A program made the translations under genes and the position numbers. The notes under the pieces were generated by a model, which worked only from the letters and a program-made list of their open reading frames with translations, searched no databases and had not been told where the DNA came from. 64,000 nt of DNA, from assembly GCA_022497155.1 (NCBI GenBank), contig MU385778.1, forward strand, positions 1 to 64,000, read 5' to 3'. Origin of the DNA: Whalleya microplaca (taxonomy: Eukaryota > Ascomycota > Sordariomycetes > Xylariales > Xylariaceae). Positions within the stretch are counted from its first letter, which is position 1, and every line of letters begins with the position of its first letter. Positions 45,942-57,523 of this stretch are shown here, one piece after another.

Positions 45942-48900
45942 TTAGTCAAGCCAATAAGGATCCAAACCCTCCAAGAATTCCGACTTGTCATTGATGAAAC
46001 TCTTCCAGAGGTCAATCTCACGGTGCCAAGGCTTAGTCTGAATCGCGAATGTGACAGCCGTGACATACTTTAACAAATCAAGCTGATCCACACCCATGAC
46101 GAGAATAACTTCGTTGCGATGGATAACCCTGCCGGTAAATTGCTTCTGTAGAAGATCCAGGCGCATCTTCAACGTGTTGTACATACTCCACTCACTAACC
46201 GGCATGTCTTTAGGAATGAACCGCCATACCCAAGAGCGCGCCGCACTATCGAGAAATGAAGTAGCCTTGCGGTTCTGATCACCAAACATTGCGGGATAGA
46301 AATGCGGCGCCGACCAGACCCTTAGGATTGCAAAGCGAGCTGAACCGTTCTTGGAGGCGAAATCTTGCGCGAAGGGAAGTAGTACTGGCCAATCATTGGG
46401 ACCAACGTAACCGGGGATTTTGGTCGGAAAGAAGCTAACCTTCTCTCGATCCGTGTAGTCTATGAACAGGTCAAGCTCATCCGGACGATGAGGCTCAGTG
46501 TTGGCGATTGCGAAGCCAGGAACGATCTGCGGACTGTTCTGCATGTATGCTGGGGCAATAATACCAGCAAGATACACTAAGAGGATCAGATATTTTTCGG
46601 GTAATGTTCTGTTGTGAGGACTTACGCTTTGCGATAATTGGCCTAATAGCAATGCTCCATTTCATCGGGAAAGCGTCTGAATAGAATGTATCCTTTGCTT
46701 TTGCATTCTCAAGGACCTCCTCCCACTCATTCCAGAACGCCTTGGGTCGGTTTCTGAAGCTCACTCTCGTACGAATATTGGGGACTCTCTGCGAACGCTC
46801 AAGAGGATTAAAGAGGAAGGAGTCGTGGTACTTGAATCCATCTTCTGATTTGAAGTACCCGCTTATGGCTTTGCAATGCTCCAAATCTGGGAAAAACATG
46901 GCCATAGAAACAAATGCTTTCACCAAATCCTGAGTGACGAATGGGTGAGGCCAGCCGGCGCGCGGGTTGTGGCCGTAAGTCTCATAGTCTGCCCTGAGCT
47001 CGAGCCAGTCAAGGATTTCAGCCAGAAACCAGACCCAGGTAGTCGAAATACCAGGTTGAGTAGATCCTAAGATATTGCAAATGATCTTGGAGGATTCGTT
47101 GTATTTCTCTTGGGCACCAGGCTCCAAGTCCCCGGCATGGAAGGCCTCAACAAAAGCTAAAACAATTGTTAGAGTTACATATCGTCAGGTAGCTAATGAA
47201 CTTACCAGCACCACGATCCTTCTCCATTATCATGATCTTATCTGCCTCCTTCAATTTCGACTCGAATTCATCCAAGTCGTTGATGCCACCGCGGATCATA
47301 CTAGAGTCAGATAAAAGCCCAACTTTATGTAGTAATAGTTTTCTGTCCGTACTAAGATGGCTGTGGTTTACCAGCATAATCGCGTTTTCCCACAACGGAG
47401 GAAGACTCCAATGGGATACAAGTCGCTTATTATCGTTCTCGCTGCCAGACTCAAAATCGCCTCTGTGCAAACCCTCATTGAAGTCATCCTCAAGAAGGTA
47501 TGGTGAATCTTTGTCCATCTTGCTTATTTTCCTGGCACTCTCGGCCAGAACATTGATGATTGTGGCAGGGGACGTCTCTAAGCGGTTGATCGGGTTGCTG
47601 ACTTCTTTGAATGGAATATTTGCGTTAGGCGTAACTAACTCATCTGGAAACAGAACCATATCCTCAAAAGCGTCCGCTTCATTATAGAATAAATATGTGG
47701 ATGAATCCACACGCCCGTCGCCGTCTGTTTCATGGGCCTGCGGTTGGGCTGCGCCCGCGAGGAAGAATGTGTTAGAGGGGTTATTGACGACTTCCCACAA
47801 GCTTATGGCTTGTTCCCCGGGGCAAATGGAGCGGACACGCATGGTGTCTTCGTCTCTCGTGAGAGTGCGTAAGAACGGCTCCTTCCGCGCATACAAGTCT
47901 CGTGGTTTCGTAATACGCCAAGCTTTGAGGAGGTCCTAAGCGCTGTCAGCAATCTGAACGACAACTTATGGCTCCCGCCTTACCTGCACGATCACATTAT
48001 CAAGGTTGATCGGATTATTACAGGGAACGAAATCCCAAATCCACACGTCATAATAATCATCGAAACCTAGACGCCACTTTCGTAGCACATCTACCATATC
48101 AAAATATTCGTGGCCAACTTCAAGGAGAACATCCCGCTCATTTTTGGAAGCTCGGCCAATACCTTGCTTTTGGCGCCAAGTCCAAAGCTCGTCCTCGGAA
48201 GGTGCTGTGATAATCTTACCTGTTCTACCGTCTCGCACAACAACTAGCAACTCGCCAGGACGCATAGTGATATATTGGAGAAAGCGACGAGTAACAGAGT
48301 CTTTACGTTTCATGTGTCCCACAATGATGTTTCTGGCTTCGACGAAACTGTGCTGTCGCCGATGCTGACTTCGAGAACCGACTTGAAGGTGACGACTATG
48401 TTTCTGGGCCTCGAAATCTTGGAAATAGGGGAAGAAGCCCTGATCATAAGTTAGAGATGATCACCTTTCATATTTCTGCATCGCTATCCTCCTAAATGAA
48501 CGGCAAAATAGGTCGTAGAGTTCCAGACAAATATAGGTATGGTTAGAAAAGCACTCACTAGTTCATGCAACTGCTGCGTCAATCTATCACTTCCAAAAGA
48601 TAGCCAATTGGAAGCTGGGAAGTATTGCCAGACAGTAAGGAAGTTTATCTGCGAGAATTCGTCCCAATTTCTGCAAAGTTCAACTGCATGCCTCAAATCA
48701 CAGTCCTTCGCAAGGACTGAGAATTGAAGCCATCCATCCCGAGACATAGACAGCTCACTGGAATAATTCCAAATGCTTTTTCCGCAAATTTGAACCTTCA
48801 TTCTGCCTTGCTTGCGTTGTTGCTGGTCGGATTTTTTCTGTTGCTCTGAGACTTGCCCTTCATTTCCAATCATTCTCTGGCGTTGGGTAATCATATTCAT

Positions 48901-50559
48901 AAGGAACCATCCCGGCGTTTGGAGATGACCATATTTACGATCTTGGAGAATAGCATCTTCGAAAGACTCCTCCTCGTAAAGGTCCCCTTCATCATCCTCA
49001 AGCTCGGGCTCATCTCCTCTGATAAGATCAGCGCAAGCATCCCGAATATCCTGAAGACTGGGTTGCTCTACCCGGAGACATATATCCCGTAGGTCAGATC
49101 CAGCAATTTCTGGATCACTGAGAAATTCTTCGACGCTCGCGGATCGTAAAGCTGCTGGCAGCAAGGACGCGTGGGACAACAAGAGCCGACAAAAGAGAAG
49201 CAACTTAATTTCTCTTATGTCTCTTATTAAAGAGTTTATCTCGTCATCTGCTAAGGGTGAAGTTTTCAGGTGTGTCCCGTGAGGATTCTCTAAGGTCCCA
49301 ACTACAATCGGGCCGTTGACATCATTGTAGTTTTTCTCCACTACGGCACAGTGAGTCAGTGATCGTCTAGCGTGAAGAGGATCACTTTCGAGGGGCAGGT
49401 CCCATTCCAAATGGTTCCACGACAAGTTAAGAGGGAGAAAGGGCAGGTGAACATAAAACAACTTTGAAATACACATACCTCCCTCCTTGAGACGTCTTCG
49501 TATTTCTACCTCGGTCTCAATGTTGTTCTTGTCTGGGCCAGTGCCCTCATCTAGCTCCACATCCACATCCACGTCCTCATCCATCATGGTCAGGATTCGA
49601 CTTTGGCCTATCTGTCCACCTTGTGGTGAGTCACTAGTATTTTGTGACTTCGTCTTATTTGATGTAGTTCCAAGTGTTGATCCTTTTGATTTGGACTTCT
49701 TGTTGGACTTTTTGGGTTTCTTGTCTTCTGCAATTATAAGTTTCCCAACATCAACGGCCGGATCAGACGATTTTGCTGTGTTCACAAAGGGATCTTCGTC
49801 AGCATCGATGAGAACCTCCATCCACAAGAAATGTTTGATAAGATCAATGTATCTATTCCGTTCGTCCTCGGCAATATCTTCAATAGGGTCCCACATCTCG
49901 TCATCTTTGTCGCTGTCTGTGGACGCAGAGATCCGCTCCTGATATACTGCTTCTAGGAAGGCATCTTGTCGTTTCCTTTCTTCTTTCTCACGCTGAGCTT
50001 TTAGGCGAGCCTGCATCCTTTTCCGGTATCTCTTGAACATAGCAGCCTCGAGTTTGACTTTCTTGGACTCCTTTTCACGGTTGGCCTCCTCTTCTTGCTG
50101 GACTTCCCGGACCCACTTGCACCATTTTTCTTTTTCGTAGAGAACCTCAGCCGTACGCGTTTCGAGCTTCTCGAGAGCACGCAACACGATGTGACGTCGG
50201 TTTGAAAGAGTGTCCAAATACGCCTGATGGCCGTAGTCCATCTTGAGTGGGTAAAAGTGCTTGTGGTGGAGCTTTCTGGCCTCAATCACTTTCCCAATGA
50301 GCACGTATTCATGATATAGATGAGCATGAACTTCCTTGAGAACCTTCTCATCACTGGCATCTCTGAAAGTCTCATTGGCAAGTGCCACTGTGGCTGTCCG
50401 CAAGTACTGCGGCGCATTGTCCGACAAGGCATCGAGTTTGGCATTGCGCCTCTTGTACCCAATATATAATCCGTGACATTGTTTTCCGTGGAATCTACAG
50501 AACAGGCCCTCCCACGTCGTTGCCACTTCATTACATGGCTGGTTATCTGACAGGTTCAC
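45942..50559 (-). CDS. Very large conserved fungal protein of unknown function (about 1,404 aa)
   Basis: Six exons read as one protein: 50,559-49,479; 49,340-48,559; 48,439-47,984; 47,935-47,206; 47,156-46,626; 46,576-45,942. They join in phases 1, 0, 0, 1 and 1 across introns of 138, 119, 48, 49 and 49 bases. All sums stay in frame, giving 1,404 codons. The frame opens with GTG, so the true start is upstream; an ATG at 50,655 (MASKESICQ) is a candidate but needs an unclear intron. Visible parts are an N-terminal cysteine/histidine cluster (PCNEV, FCRFHGKQCH), a coiled coil at about residues 120-205, an acidic and Lys/Ser-rich linker, then conserved blocks such as IKLLLFCRLLLSHASLLPAAL, KRKDSVTRRFLQYI, DDYYDVWIWDFVP and AVTFAIQTKPWHREIDLWKSF (first residues). 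I recognise it as a widespread ascomycete family without assigned function. Confidence 0.85.
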
Positions 50560-51604
50560 CGCCTGTTAATCTTTCTATGTCAGTATTGAAAGTCCCCCCA
50601 AAACAATGCAACAAGGCTAAGAGCTAGCCTGGCAGATTGATTCCTTTGACGCCATTAGAATGAGGCAGAATTCCAACAGTAACAAAACATTCAAATCAGA
50701 GAGCTACAATGTGTATGGGGGAAAATGAGCAGCTATGTTCTTGAAAAAAGTGTAGGAGCTGCTGAAAACCCTGATGAAATGATGAAATTCACCGGCCCAC
50801 GTGGCCCAATAAGGAATAGGGGATATGATGATAGGGGCATTATTGGGCTTGTGCACAGTGACTTGCCCACACCAGTTAGCGTCTCAGGATAGCAATAATA
50901 TGATCCAGTTATTAGCGCCATCTTAATACCAACTACATATAACTTAAGTATCGTTTCTCATTTGTCTTAAGCTAATTCTATACTAGATCAGCGATAGATC
51001 TCTGGAGTGAGTTTAGGAAAATTTATGATATTTTTTATGATACCTAAATTCTGGGATCGTCCGTGTACATACATACTCAATTCAACCGCGACCTCCCATT
51101 GAACATTGAACTATACAGGGATGGCACGTATCACGAAGTGCTACGTGTCCGCGTACACATGTACACAAACCTAATGATATTCCGTGGACGAAACTTGAAA
51201 GAAAGGCTCTTCTTGCTATGGCTAATTCGCCTCTTCACGCCCAAGGTTCTTCTTCTTCTTCTTCGCGTTATGGTTTTAAACCACTGTTGATAACATAGGC
51301 TCGCATCACGCCTTGCTCATGTCAGAGAATCCGCATAGGGATGGTATAGCGAAAAGCAGTCATATCAAGTTCAAGTCGATGTGTCCGAGTTGCTAGTAGT
51401 TTGTACACTCATAAACCAGGACTAGAGGGTACAAAGCTATGCATACAACCCTTAGTATCATAAACGAAAGATACCTCTCCCACGGCTTCAGCTACTTAGG
51501 CCGCGTCAAATTACTTTCTCTCTCTCTTTAGCATCATGGTAACATACCCTTCAAAGCTCGAGTTTAATCAAATAGTTCGTCGTCTCTTTTCAGCACTTCA
51601 GGTT
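50560..51604. other. Intergenic region with a decayed MITE end
   Basis: It holds the promoter and possibly the first exon of the large gene, and at about 51,213-51,280 a decayed copy of the MITE terminus. No other gene is supported. Confidence 0.5.
51213..51281 (+). mobile_element. Decayed one-ended copy of the MITE terminus, with a TTC run
   Basis: CTTGCTATGGCTAATTCGCC at 51,213 is identical to the terminus of the MITE at 7,446. The match continues as TC-x-x-CACGCCC-x-x-GG, then is interrupted by about six TTC units, then resumes weakly as GCGTT...TTTTAA. No opposite end is present within reach, and the left flank is TT, not TA. Confidence 0.75.
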
Positions 51605-53007
51605 TCATTTATCACCGCCCTCCTTATTATTCCTCCTATTCCCCGCTCTGAGATATCCATCGGGGTCTTCCATCTGGAACATTTTCGTTCTCCTTTGCCA
51701 CGCTTCGCTATCCACCATGTCTCTTCGTTTGCCAGGCTCGGAGACTAGTGATCCAGATTCAAGTGATTGAGACTTTGTCGTTGTTTCATGAGGGAATAGA
51801 GACTCGTGGGGTGACACTGGAGATGATGCTGACGCACTCCTAGTGCGCATAGTTTCGGCCTCAGTAGGCTTTTGGGACGCTGGGATTTCACCTTCCAATT
51901 CGCACAAGACGGTACTATCGGGAGCAGGTAAGTTTGATAATCCACTAGGTGACTGCTTTACTAGGCAGGGATGATAAGTGAATAGTTTAGATAGACCGTT
52001 GCTCTGCCTGTGCGACTGTACATCCGATGTGACTGTAGGTTTCCCCATGGTGTGCATAGGTGCTGACTGATTTGTCAGTTTACCTGTCAGGTCAGTGTAA
52101 GATAGTTTCGGAGGAGAGTGATTGGCTTTGTGAGGTCGAAAAACTTGAGTTTCAGAGCAATTTTGCTGGTCTGGAATACTGAACCTAGAATCATGGGACC
52201 GAAGGCTTTCCATACTGGGCATTCCTGGTATTGATTTCCGAGGAGTAGTCGAGGTGGCGTAAATAGTAGCATTTTGTGCATAACCAGGTCCACTTGAACG
52301 GTGTTCTGAACTGGGTTTCAGGCGGACAGGTTGTTGGAATAAAGCTTGTAGTCCAGTACTCGAAGCAGAGGTTGGCACCACAAATGACCTCTGTGCTTGA
52401 TAAAGAGTTGTATTGGAAGGTGTTGATGGATTACTTCGTTGTACTTCCAAGGAGGTTGAAGAGCGTCCACAGAAGTCACATGAGCGACTTGAGGATTTGT
52501 GACCGGGATCCGCCATCTCGGGAAACTCATAGGTCTGGTAGGATGAGGGTACATTCACTGCACTATGTTGGGGCCCCAATACTTTTCTACAGTCACTCCC
52601 TCGAGAAGAGGTCGGGGAGGGAGTTCGGTAACCAGAGGCAATGGCTCTGATACTTTGGTCTGCCGAGTTTCTAGGAGTGGAACAATGATGTGAGGGCACA
52701 TTAGATCGCCCTAGAAAGTAGAGTCAGGACCCAGTCCGTTTCTAGGTCAAGCTAACAAACCTTGTGTACCTGTGTCTCCGCCGCCCATCAAAGATTTGAG
52801 AAGAACGATATTCTCAGATTCTTTATCTGTCATCGGCTTGTTGGAACCCAATTTCTTGAAGTAATTTATCTCATTGAATATAGTCTCATAGCGTCCTCTT
52901 GGCTCCGAGAAGCCCACAGTAATGGCCTGGCTGTTTGTCAATGTCCTTAGGCAATTGATCACTTGTGTGATAGCACTAATGGAAGATGAAGGGGTAGTAG
53001 GCTTCAA
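51605..53007 (-). CDS. Ser/Pro-rich hypothetical protein, 5' end unresolved
   Basis: Two exons, up to 52,770 and then 52,710-51,605, join in phase 1 across a 59-base intron (GTACAC...TCTAG). The frame is open back to about 53,007 but starts there with TTG. The first in-frame ATG is at 52,833 (MTDKESENIVLLKSLMGGGD), giving 389 aa; an upstream exon is possible. The N-terminal part (ITQVINCLRTLTNSQAITVGF, first residues, and EPRGRYETIFNEINYFKKL) looks folded and helical. The rest is low-complexity, rich in Ser, Pro, Thr and Gln, with one CDFCG motif, so largely disordered. The C-terminus (WQRRTKMFQMEDPDGYLRAGN without its end) again looks ordered. I do not recognise a family. Coding is supported by the phase-consistent intron and the long open frame. 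Confidence 0.6.
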
Positions 53008-53796
53008 GATTAGGCTTCAGTGTGATGAGTCCCTGTTTTATTACCAGAAAGATGAATAGCTATTATGGTTCACACTTTTATCCTTTGGTAATCTTCTTGA
53101 AGAGGTGGAATATAGTAGCTGTGGCTGGGTAATAGAGCGAGTTAGGTTCGATTCCTGACGTTATTGGTATTCGCTCTATTAGCTCATTTATATTGGAAGT
53201 CTATACAAAAAAAATTGTACAAATATGAGGCAGTGTATTCGTGCGATGGCGCAGATAGCATAATTGCCGCTCTAGAATCACTCCGCCGATGCTTCCATTG
53301 ATGTCAGCTGTTGCAAAAATCGGGCCACTGCCGAGACATTATTAAAGGTACGAATGTCAAGGTCAATGAGCTGGGTACCAATAGACAGGCTGTGTTGGTT
53401 GAACATCAAGTGCATCAAAGCGGGGCTATGGGTTGCAATCCTACAATAGGAGAGAGGCTTAGCTAGCTACCTGACCTAGATACATATGTACTGGCTGAAG
53501 ATTGCATAACATTCAGCCCGATATTGACCCAATTTCATCGTTACTATTTATATACAGCAACCGAAAACAAAAGTACTGCGGAAAGTTTCAATTACTAATA
53601 TCAGTATAGATCATCGACTGAGTGACCTGATCCTACTTAGGCAAAGTACTCATTTCTACAATGGCCTCTCATATATGTCATTGGGCTCCGATAGAAATTT
53701 CAAGACAGATACAACTTTGTGTCTTTAAACATTGCTTTCTACGTATATTAATACTACTAGATGGATGAAAAGAAAGATAGCTACTCAGGATGTACA
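53008..53796. other. Intergenic region with a structured T-arm-like repeat
   Basis: No gene is supported except a possible missing first exon of the Ser/Pro-rich gene. A hairpin with a tRNA T-arm-like core lies at 53,131-53,180. Confidence 0.5.
53131..53180 (+). repeat. Stem-loop with tRNA T-arm-like core, copy 2
   Basis: AATAGAGCGA at 53,131-53,140 pairs perfectly with TCGCTCTATT at 53,171-53,180. Inside, GTTAGG-TTCGATT-CCTGAC (53,141-53,159) forms a 6-bp stem with one G-T wobble and the 7-base TTCGATT loop of a tRNA T-arm. No anticodon or D-arm is seen, so it is not a tRNA. A related, decayed copy lies at 21,399. Confidence 0.55.
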
Positions 53797-55093
53797 CTAA
53801 AACTTATCCACCGCTGGCGCGACAATCGGTTGTGCTGGCCGAGGATACTTATGGCCCTCTTCGTCACTAATTTTGTCTAACCCAGGACAGACTACAATGC
53901 TATTATCTCCGCCATCGTTGCCGAATCGAAGTCGATATTCCGAAGGCTGAGAAAAGAGAAGATAACCGAAGGTAGCACATTCCACAAGCACCTCTCGGAG
54001 ATGATTTTCTTGCTCATATCTCTCGTCGTGGACTCCTCTCACAAACGGCTCGAGAAATGTGTTGAGAGCTAATGCTAACTGCTGCGCCTGTTGAGTGCTC
54101 ACATCCTCTGAAGGAGTCAGCGGTGTTCGGTCGCTTCTATGTGGATGGAGCAAAAAGGCAGATAGCTGCCGCCATCGAGTGAGTGCAACGTCGACCGCTA
54201 TTAGACACGACTGTTAGTAGCACTCAATTATGGTAAGCAGGGGAGTTCTTGCCTTCAGGGTTGCCTCGATGGCTTTCTATTGGCGGTATCATTGAAGGGA
54301 AGGAAGATAAAAGTGGCGGTAATAGGGTAATGGGAGACGCTTCACCAAGAGTAACGCTAGCAAATGCAACCTTCATGATGACATGTTTGAGAATACTGTA
54401 TCGCCTGTTTGGGACCAGGGCCATAGAACCAAGCTGTACAGCTATGACTTGATTCAGCCCAAGGTAGGTCAACACATTGGCCAGGTCATTTGCGTTCCGG
54501 TGAACTGGTTGGAGATGATAGTTGTTTTCGACGTGCTGTTGTATCAAGTAACCCAGTGATCGTAACTCGGTGCCGATTTCAGTATCGGGTCTCGGCTCGA
54601 GGAGGAATTGGTTCAGTTGGAGTTTATCCACTGTAAACCCGGCTGGAAGATCTTTTTCTCTACCAACGTAGTTGACCGATACATATTCAGGGTGGACGTC
54701 ATGCCGCTTCCAGCGTTGCAATAAAGAGTAGGCGATTCCCACGCCTATCAAGACCCCAACCACAGCACATGCCACTGCGATTCCAGCTATAGCGCCTCTG
54801 TTCAGACCTGACTCGATATCTGACGGTCTACCAGTTGGAGTATCGGATGGTTGCTGGGAAGAGGGTGCTGATAGATGGGAAGTAGGTGAAGGGGCCACGG
54901 CTGAAGTAATAGATACACTGCTGGCGTCGACGGCAGTCTTGGGGAGAGAGACAGGGATTGTTGTAGTCGACATAGCCCATGGTTCAGGAGCCCCCGAAGA
55001 GGGCCAGAGGTATACAGCGACAACATCATAGGTGGCTGTAGCATCTGTCACAGTAGACGTTACCGAGTAACTGCTGGTGGTAAATGCATCCAT
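53797..55093 (-). CDS. Single-pass membrane protein with a conserved cytoplasmic domain
   Basis: Two exons (55,093-54,253 and 54,197-53,797) join in phase 1 to give 413 aa. The 55-base intron starts with GC, not GT (GAAG|GCAAGA), and ends TCTAATAG with a perfect GCTACTAAC branch site, so it is a GC-AG intron. Splicing gives GNPEAVDVALTRWRQLSAFLL. Residues 1-95 are Ser/Thr-rich and probably O-glycosylated outside the cell. One membrane span lies at about 100-125 (GAIAGIAVACAVVGVLIGV). The cytoplasmic part, with SLGYLIQQHVENNYHLQPV and AQQLALALNTFLEPF, matches a common fungal family of uncharacterised membrane proteins. No classical signal peptide precedes the span. A surface sensor or anchor is a guess from layout only. 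Confidence 0.82.
54198..54252 (-). other. GC-AG intron
   Basis: The donor is AAG|GCAAGA and the acceptor is CTAATAG, with branch site TACTAAC 15 bases before the acceptor. The reading frames of the two exons join only if this intron is removed. No GT donor nearby gives the right phase. Confidence 0.75.
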
Positions 55094-57523
55094 GGTATGA
55101 TCAGCGTAGGAAAGACGAATAAATGAAGAATATAATCAACACAGTTGCCTAGCGCTGCATCATTAATACCGTCAGCGGTAATAAGAGTGTTGAAATGTAA
55201 GATCCATTTACATATATTTGTTCTGTGCCATGACTGATGGCCTGTGTTCCCATGCGTAACGAAGAACAAATTGCTTCGCCACCTACCTGTGAGAGTCGAA
55301 TTAAGCATAGCTAGAATTCCACTTGCATGGGTGGTTGATCCTGGTCATGAGTAGCAGCCTCACCAGACATAGAGGGTGTTAAAAAGAAACATTCCTAGTT
55401 CGAATGCCCATTGTACACCACATACAAGACACTACTCGGTACGGACTTTCAGCTGCGGGAATTGGTTAGTGATTCGTTTATTGTTGGTGGTATTCTCATA
55501 TACTAAAGCCTAGAGGGCCGAAACCACCTGCAAGTTAGCCGCAGCCTCTTCCAACACGCATCGTGGGGGCGGCACCTATACCCAATTGAGGGGGCTGGCC
55601 TGTACGAAGCCAAACACCGATGGACAAATTTCTGTACCCCTCTCACGATTCCACATGCCACAAAATTAAATTATCGAAGGTACGCGAACGGCGCATACGC
55701 TTGGACGAACCAATGTGCTTCCATGATGTTGTTACATTCGGGTCATCACATCAATAATAATAAGTCCGCCCTATCAGAGTCACAGTCAACCTGTCGACCA
55801 GTGTCGTTGCTATGCCTCTTGGCGCAATTGACAACAGTCTTCTTCTGCTATCTAGACATCCTCGGCGCGGGCCGTATGATTCGCACGGAACACTTGAAGT
55901 AATGCTAAGGCGTTAGACCCGACCATCCATCAGGTCCAAAAATATCTGCGAAATGCAGCCTTGGTTTTCCTAGCAGTTGTATACCGTAAGTTGAATAGCA
56001 CAAACCCAGCATCAATATGAAGACAAACCTTCTAAACATCAATTTAACAAGCGCGGGCACCTCTGCCTTTCACCATAATTCCCACTTTAGGTCCCAGTTC
56101 GAGGGTAGTGTCACGTTGGCTCGTCCAAGTCTTACCTAATCATCATGGCAAGCGATCGACCGGACATTATTATAGCTATCGATCTAGTATCACGGAAGCC
56201 GGTTCGTGTATCTACGCACTGACAATTGGGTCGAGAACTCTTCTTGCTGCTTAGGCTATGGAAGCATGCGCGAGTTCGGTCTTATGGGAAAGAGTCATCG
56301 AGCGAAACCGGGCCTGCGTGGTTGCAGGTCCAGCCTATTTCAACACCTAGGCTCTACCTAGTCTGGCTCTCCCTTTGTCAATGATATCTGGATAGCATCA
56401 AGGAAGCGGATTACGGATTCAACATCTGTCAGTCTTTTCACTCGGGCCGAATCTTAAAAGAAACACGACTAGGAGAGTTTGAAAGTGATGTGTCATACTA
56501 ATATTACAAACACCTAGGTCGATACAACCGCTTCCGTATCGGACTGCCCCTAAGAGCACTTGTATAACTTACGAACAAGCGAGTCGGGTTCCGCAAGCAC
56601 TACTACCGAAATTATCTAGAACATGGTAAACACAAGCGGGGTGTTGGATAAAACAGAATTAACTGTAATAGTTTTTTGGATAACGGACAAATTTTTGTAC
56701 TTGCAAGCGTGGCTGATTTCTATAAAACTTCTCTGCTACCAGCGACAATTCAATATTTATAAAAGCGATACCATCATGGAGAGGGAACAGTGTTGACCTA
56801 TGTATACTCAAGAGTGAGATATACGGCATGGTCTCAAAGTAATACATGATCAGAACTGCTTCCACTTAAGTGAACGCTCATGTTATAACCATTCGTAACG
56901 ATACTGGATAGACATCTGATCTTTAACCTTGGATCATTGGACTCAACATATTGGTATTTCTCTGGTATTTCTCATACCAAACATGAACAATTCAACCCCT
57001 ATGAATCTTGTTGCATGGCATTTTTCTCCCTATGTGATATGGTTCATTACAACTGTCCTCGCGTTGTCCTCCCTGTTCGCGTGGGCCTACTCCCTCTCAG
57101 GGGATTGAATAAGCCCCGCAATAACGACATAATAAGAAAATTATATGTCACAGCAGATCATAGTAGAGAACTATACAATTTTAGAATGCAATTTTACGGT
57201 ATCATTGTGGTAGCTACAGCTAAGAGTGGTGATAGTGTATGTTATCTACACTTCTGAATATCCTCCCGACCAGACAAGAAAAAGGTCCAAAGGCGAAAAC
57301 CGCCAGTATCTCAAACTCATACTCGAGTGAACTCATGACGATAGTTATGACTACTACTAATGTCCTAGCAACCTGAGACGAAAACAACGAAACCCCCTAC
57401 AACAAGCAAGCAAAAGGCAATAATATCAGACCACCTTCACTTTGGACGCCTCCAACTCCCCTATGTGCAATCATCGTAACAAGGTCCAAGTCCAAGGATC
57501 GTACCTTTCATACTTCTCATTCT
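55094..57523. other. Gene-free intergenic stretch
   Basis: It contains the promoter of the membrane-protein gene and the 3' flank of pacC. Open frames are short and lack domains. Nothing else was recognised. Confidence 0.5.

Noticed and set aside
53131..53180. A tRNA gene suggested by a perfect T-arm
   Set aside because: The T-arm is nested in a 10-bp outer stem, with no room for the D- and anticodon arms.
55060..55308. An upstream exon (MLNSTLTG) for the membrane protein at 55,093
   Set aside because: The GTAGGT donor leaves phase 1 and no downstream acceptor restores the frame; the ATG at 55,093 suffices.
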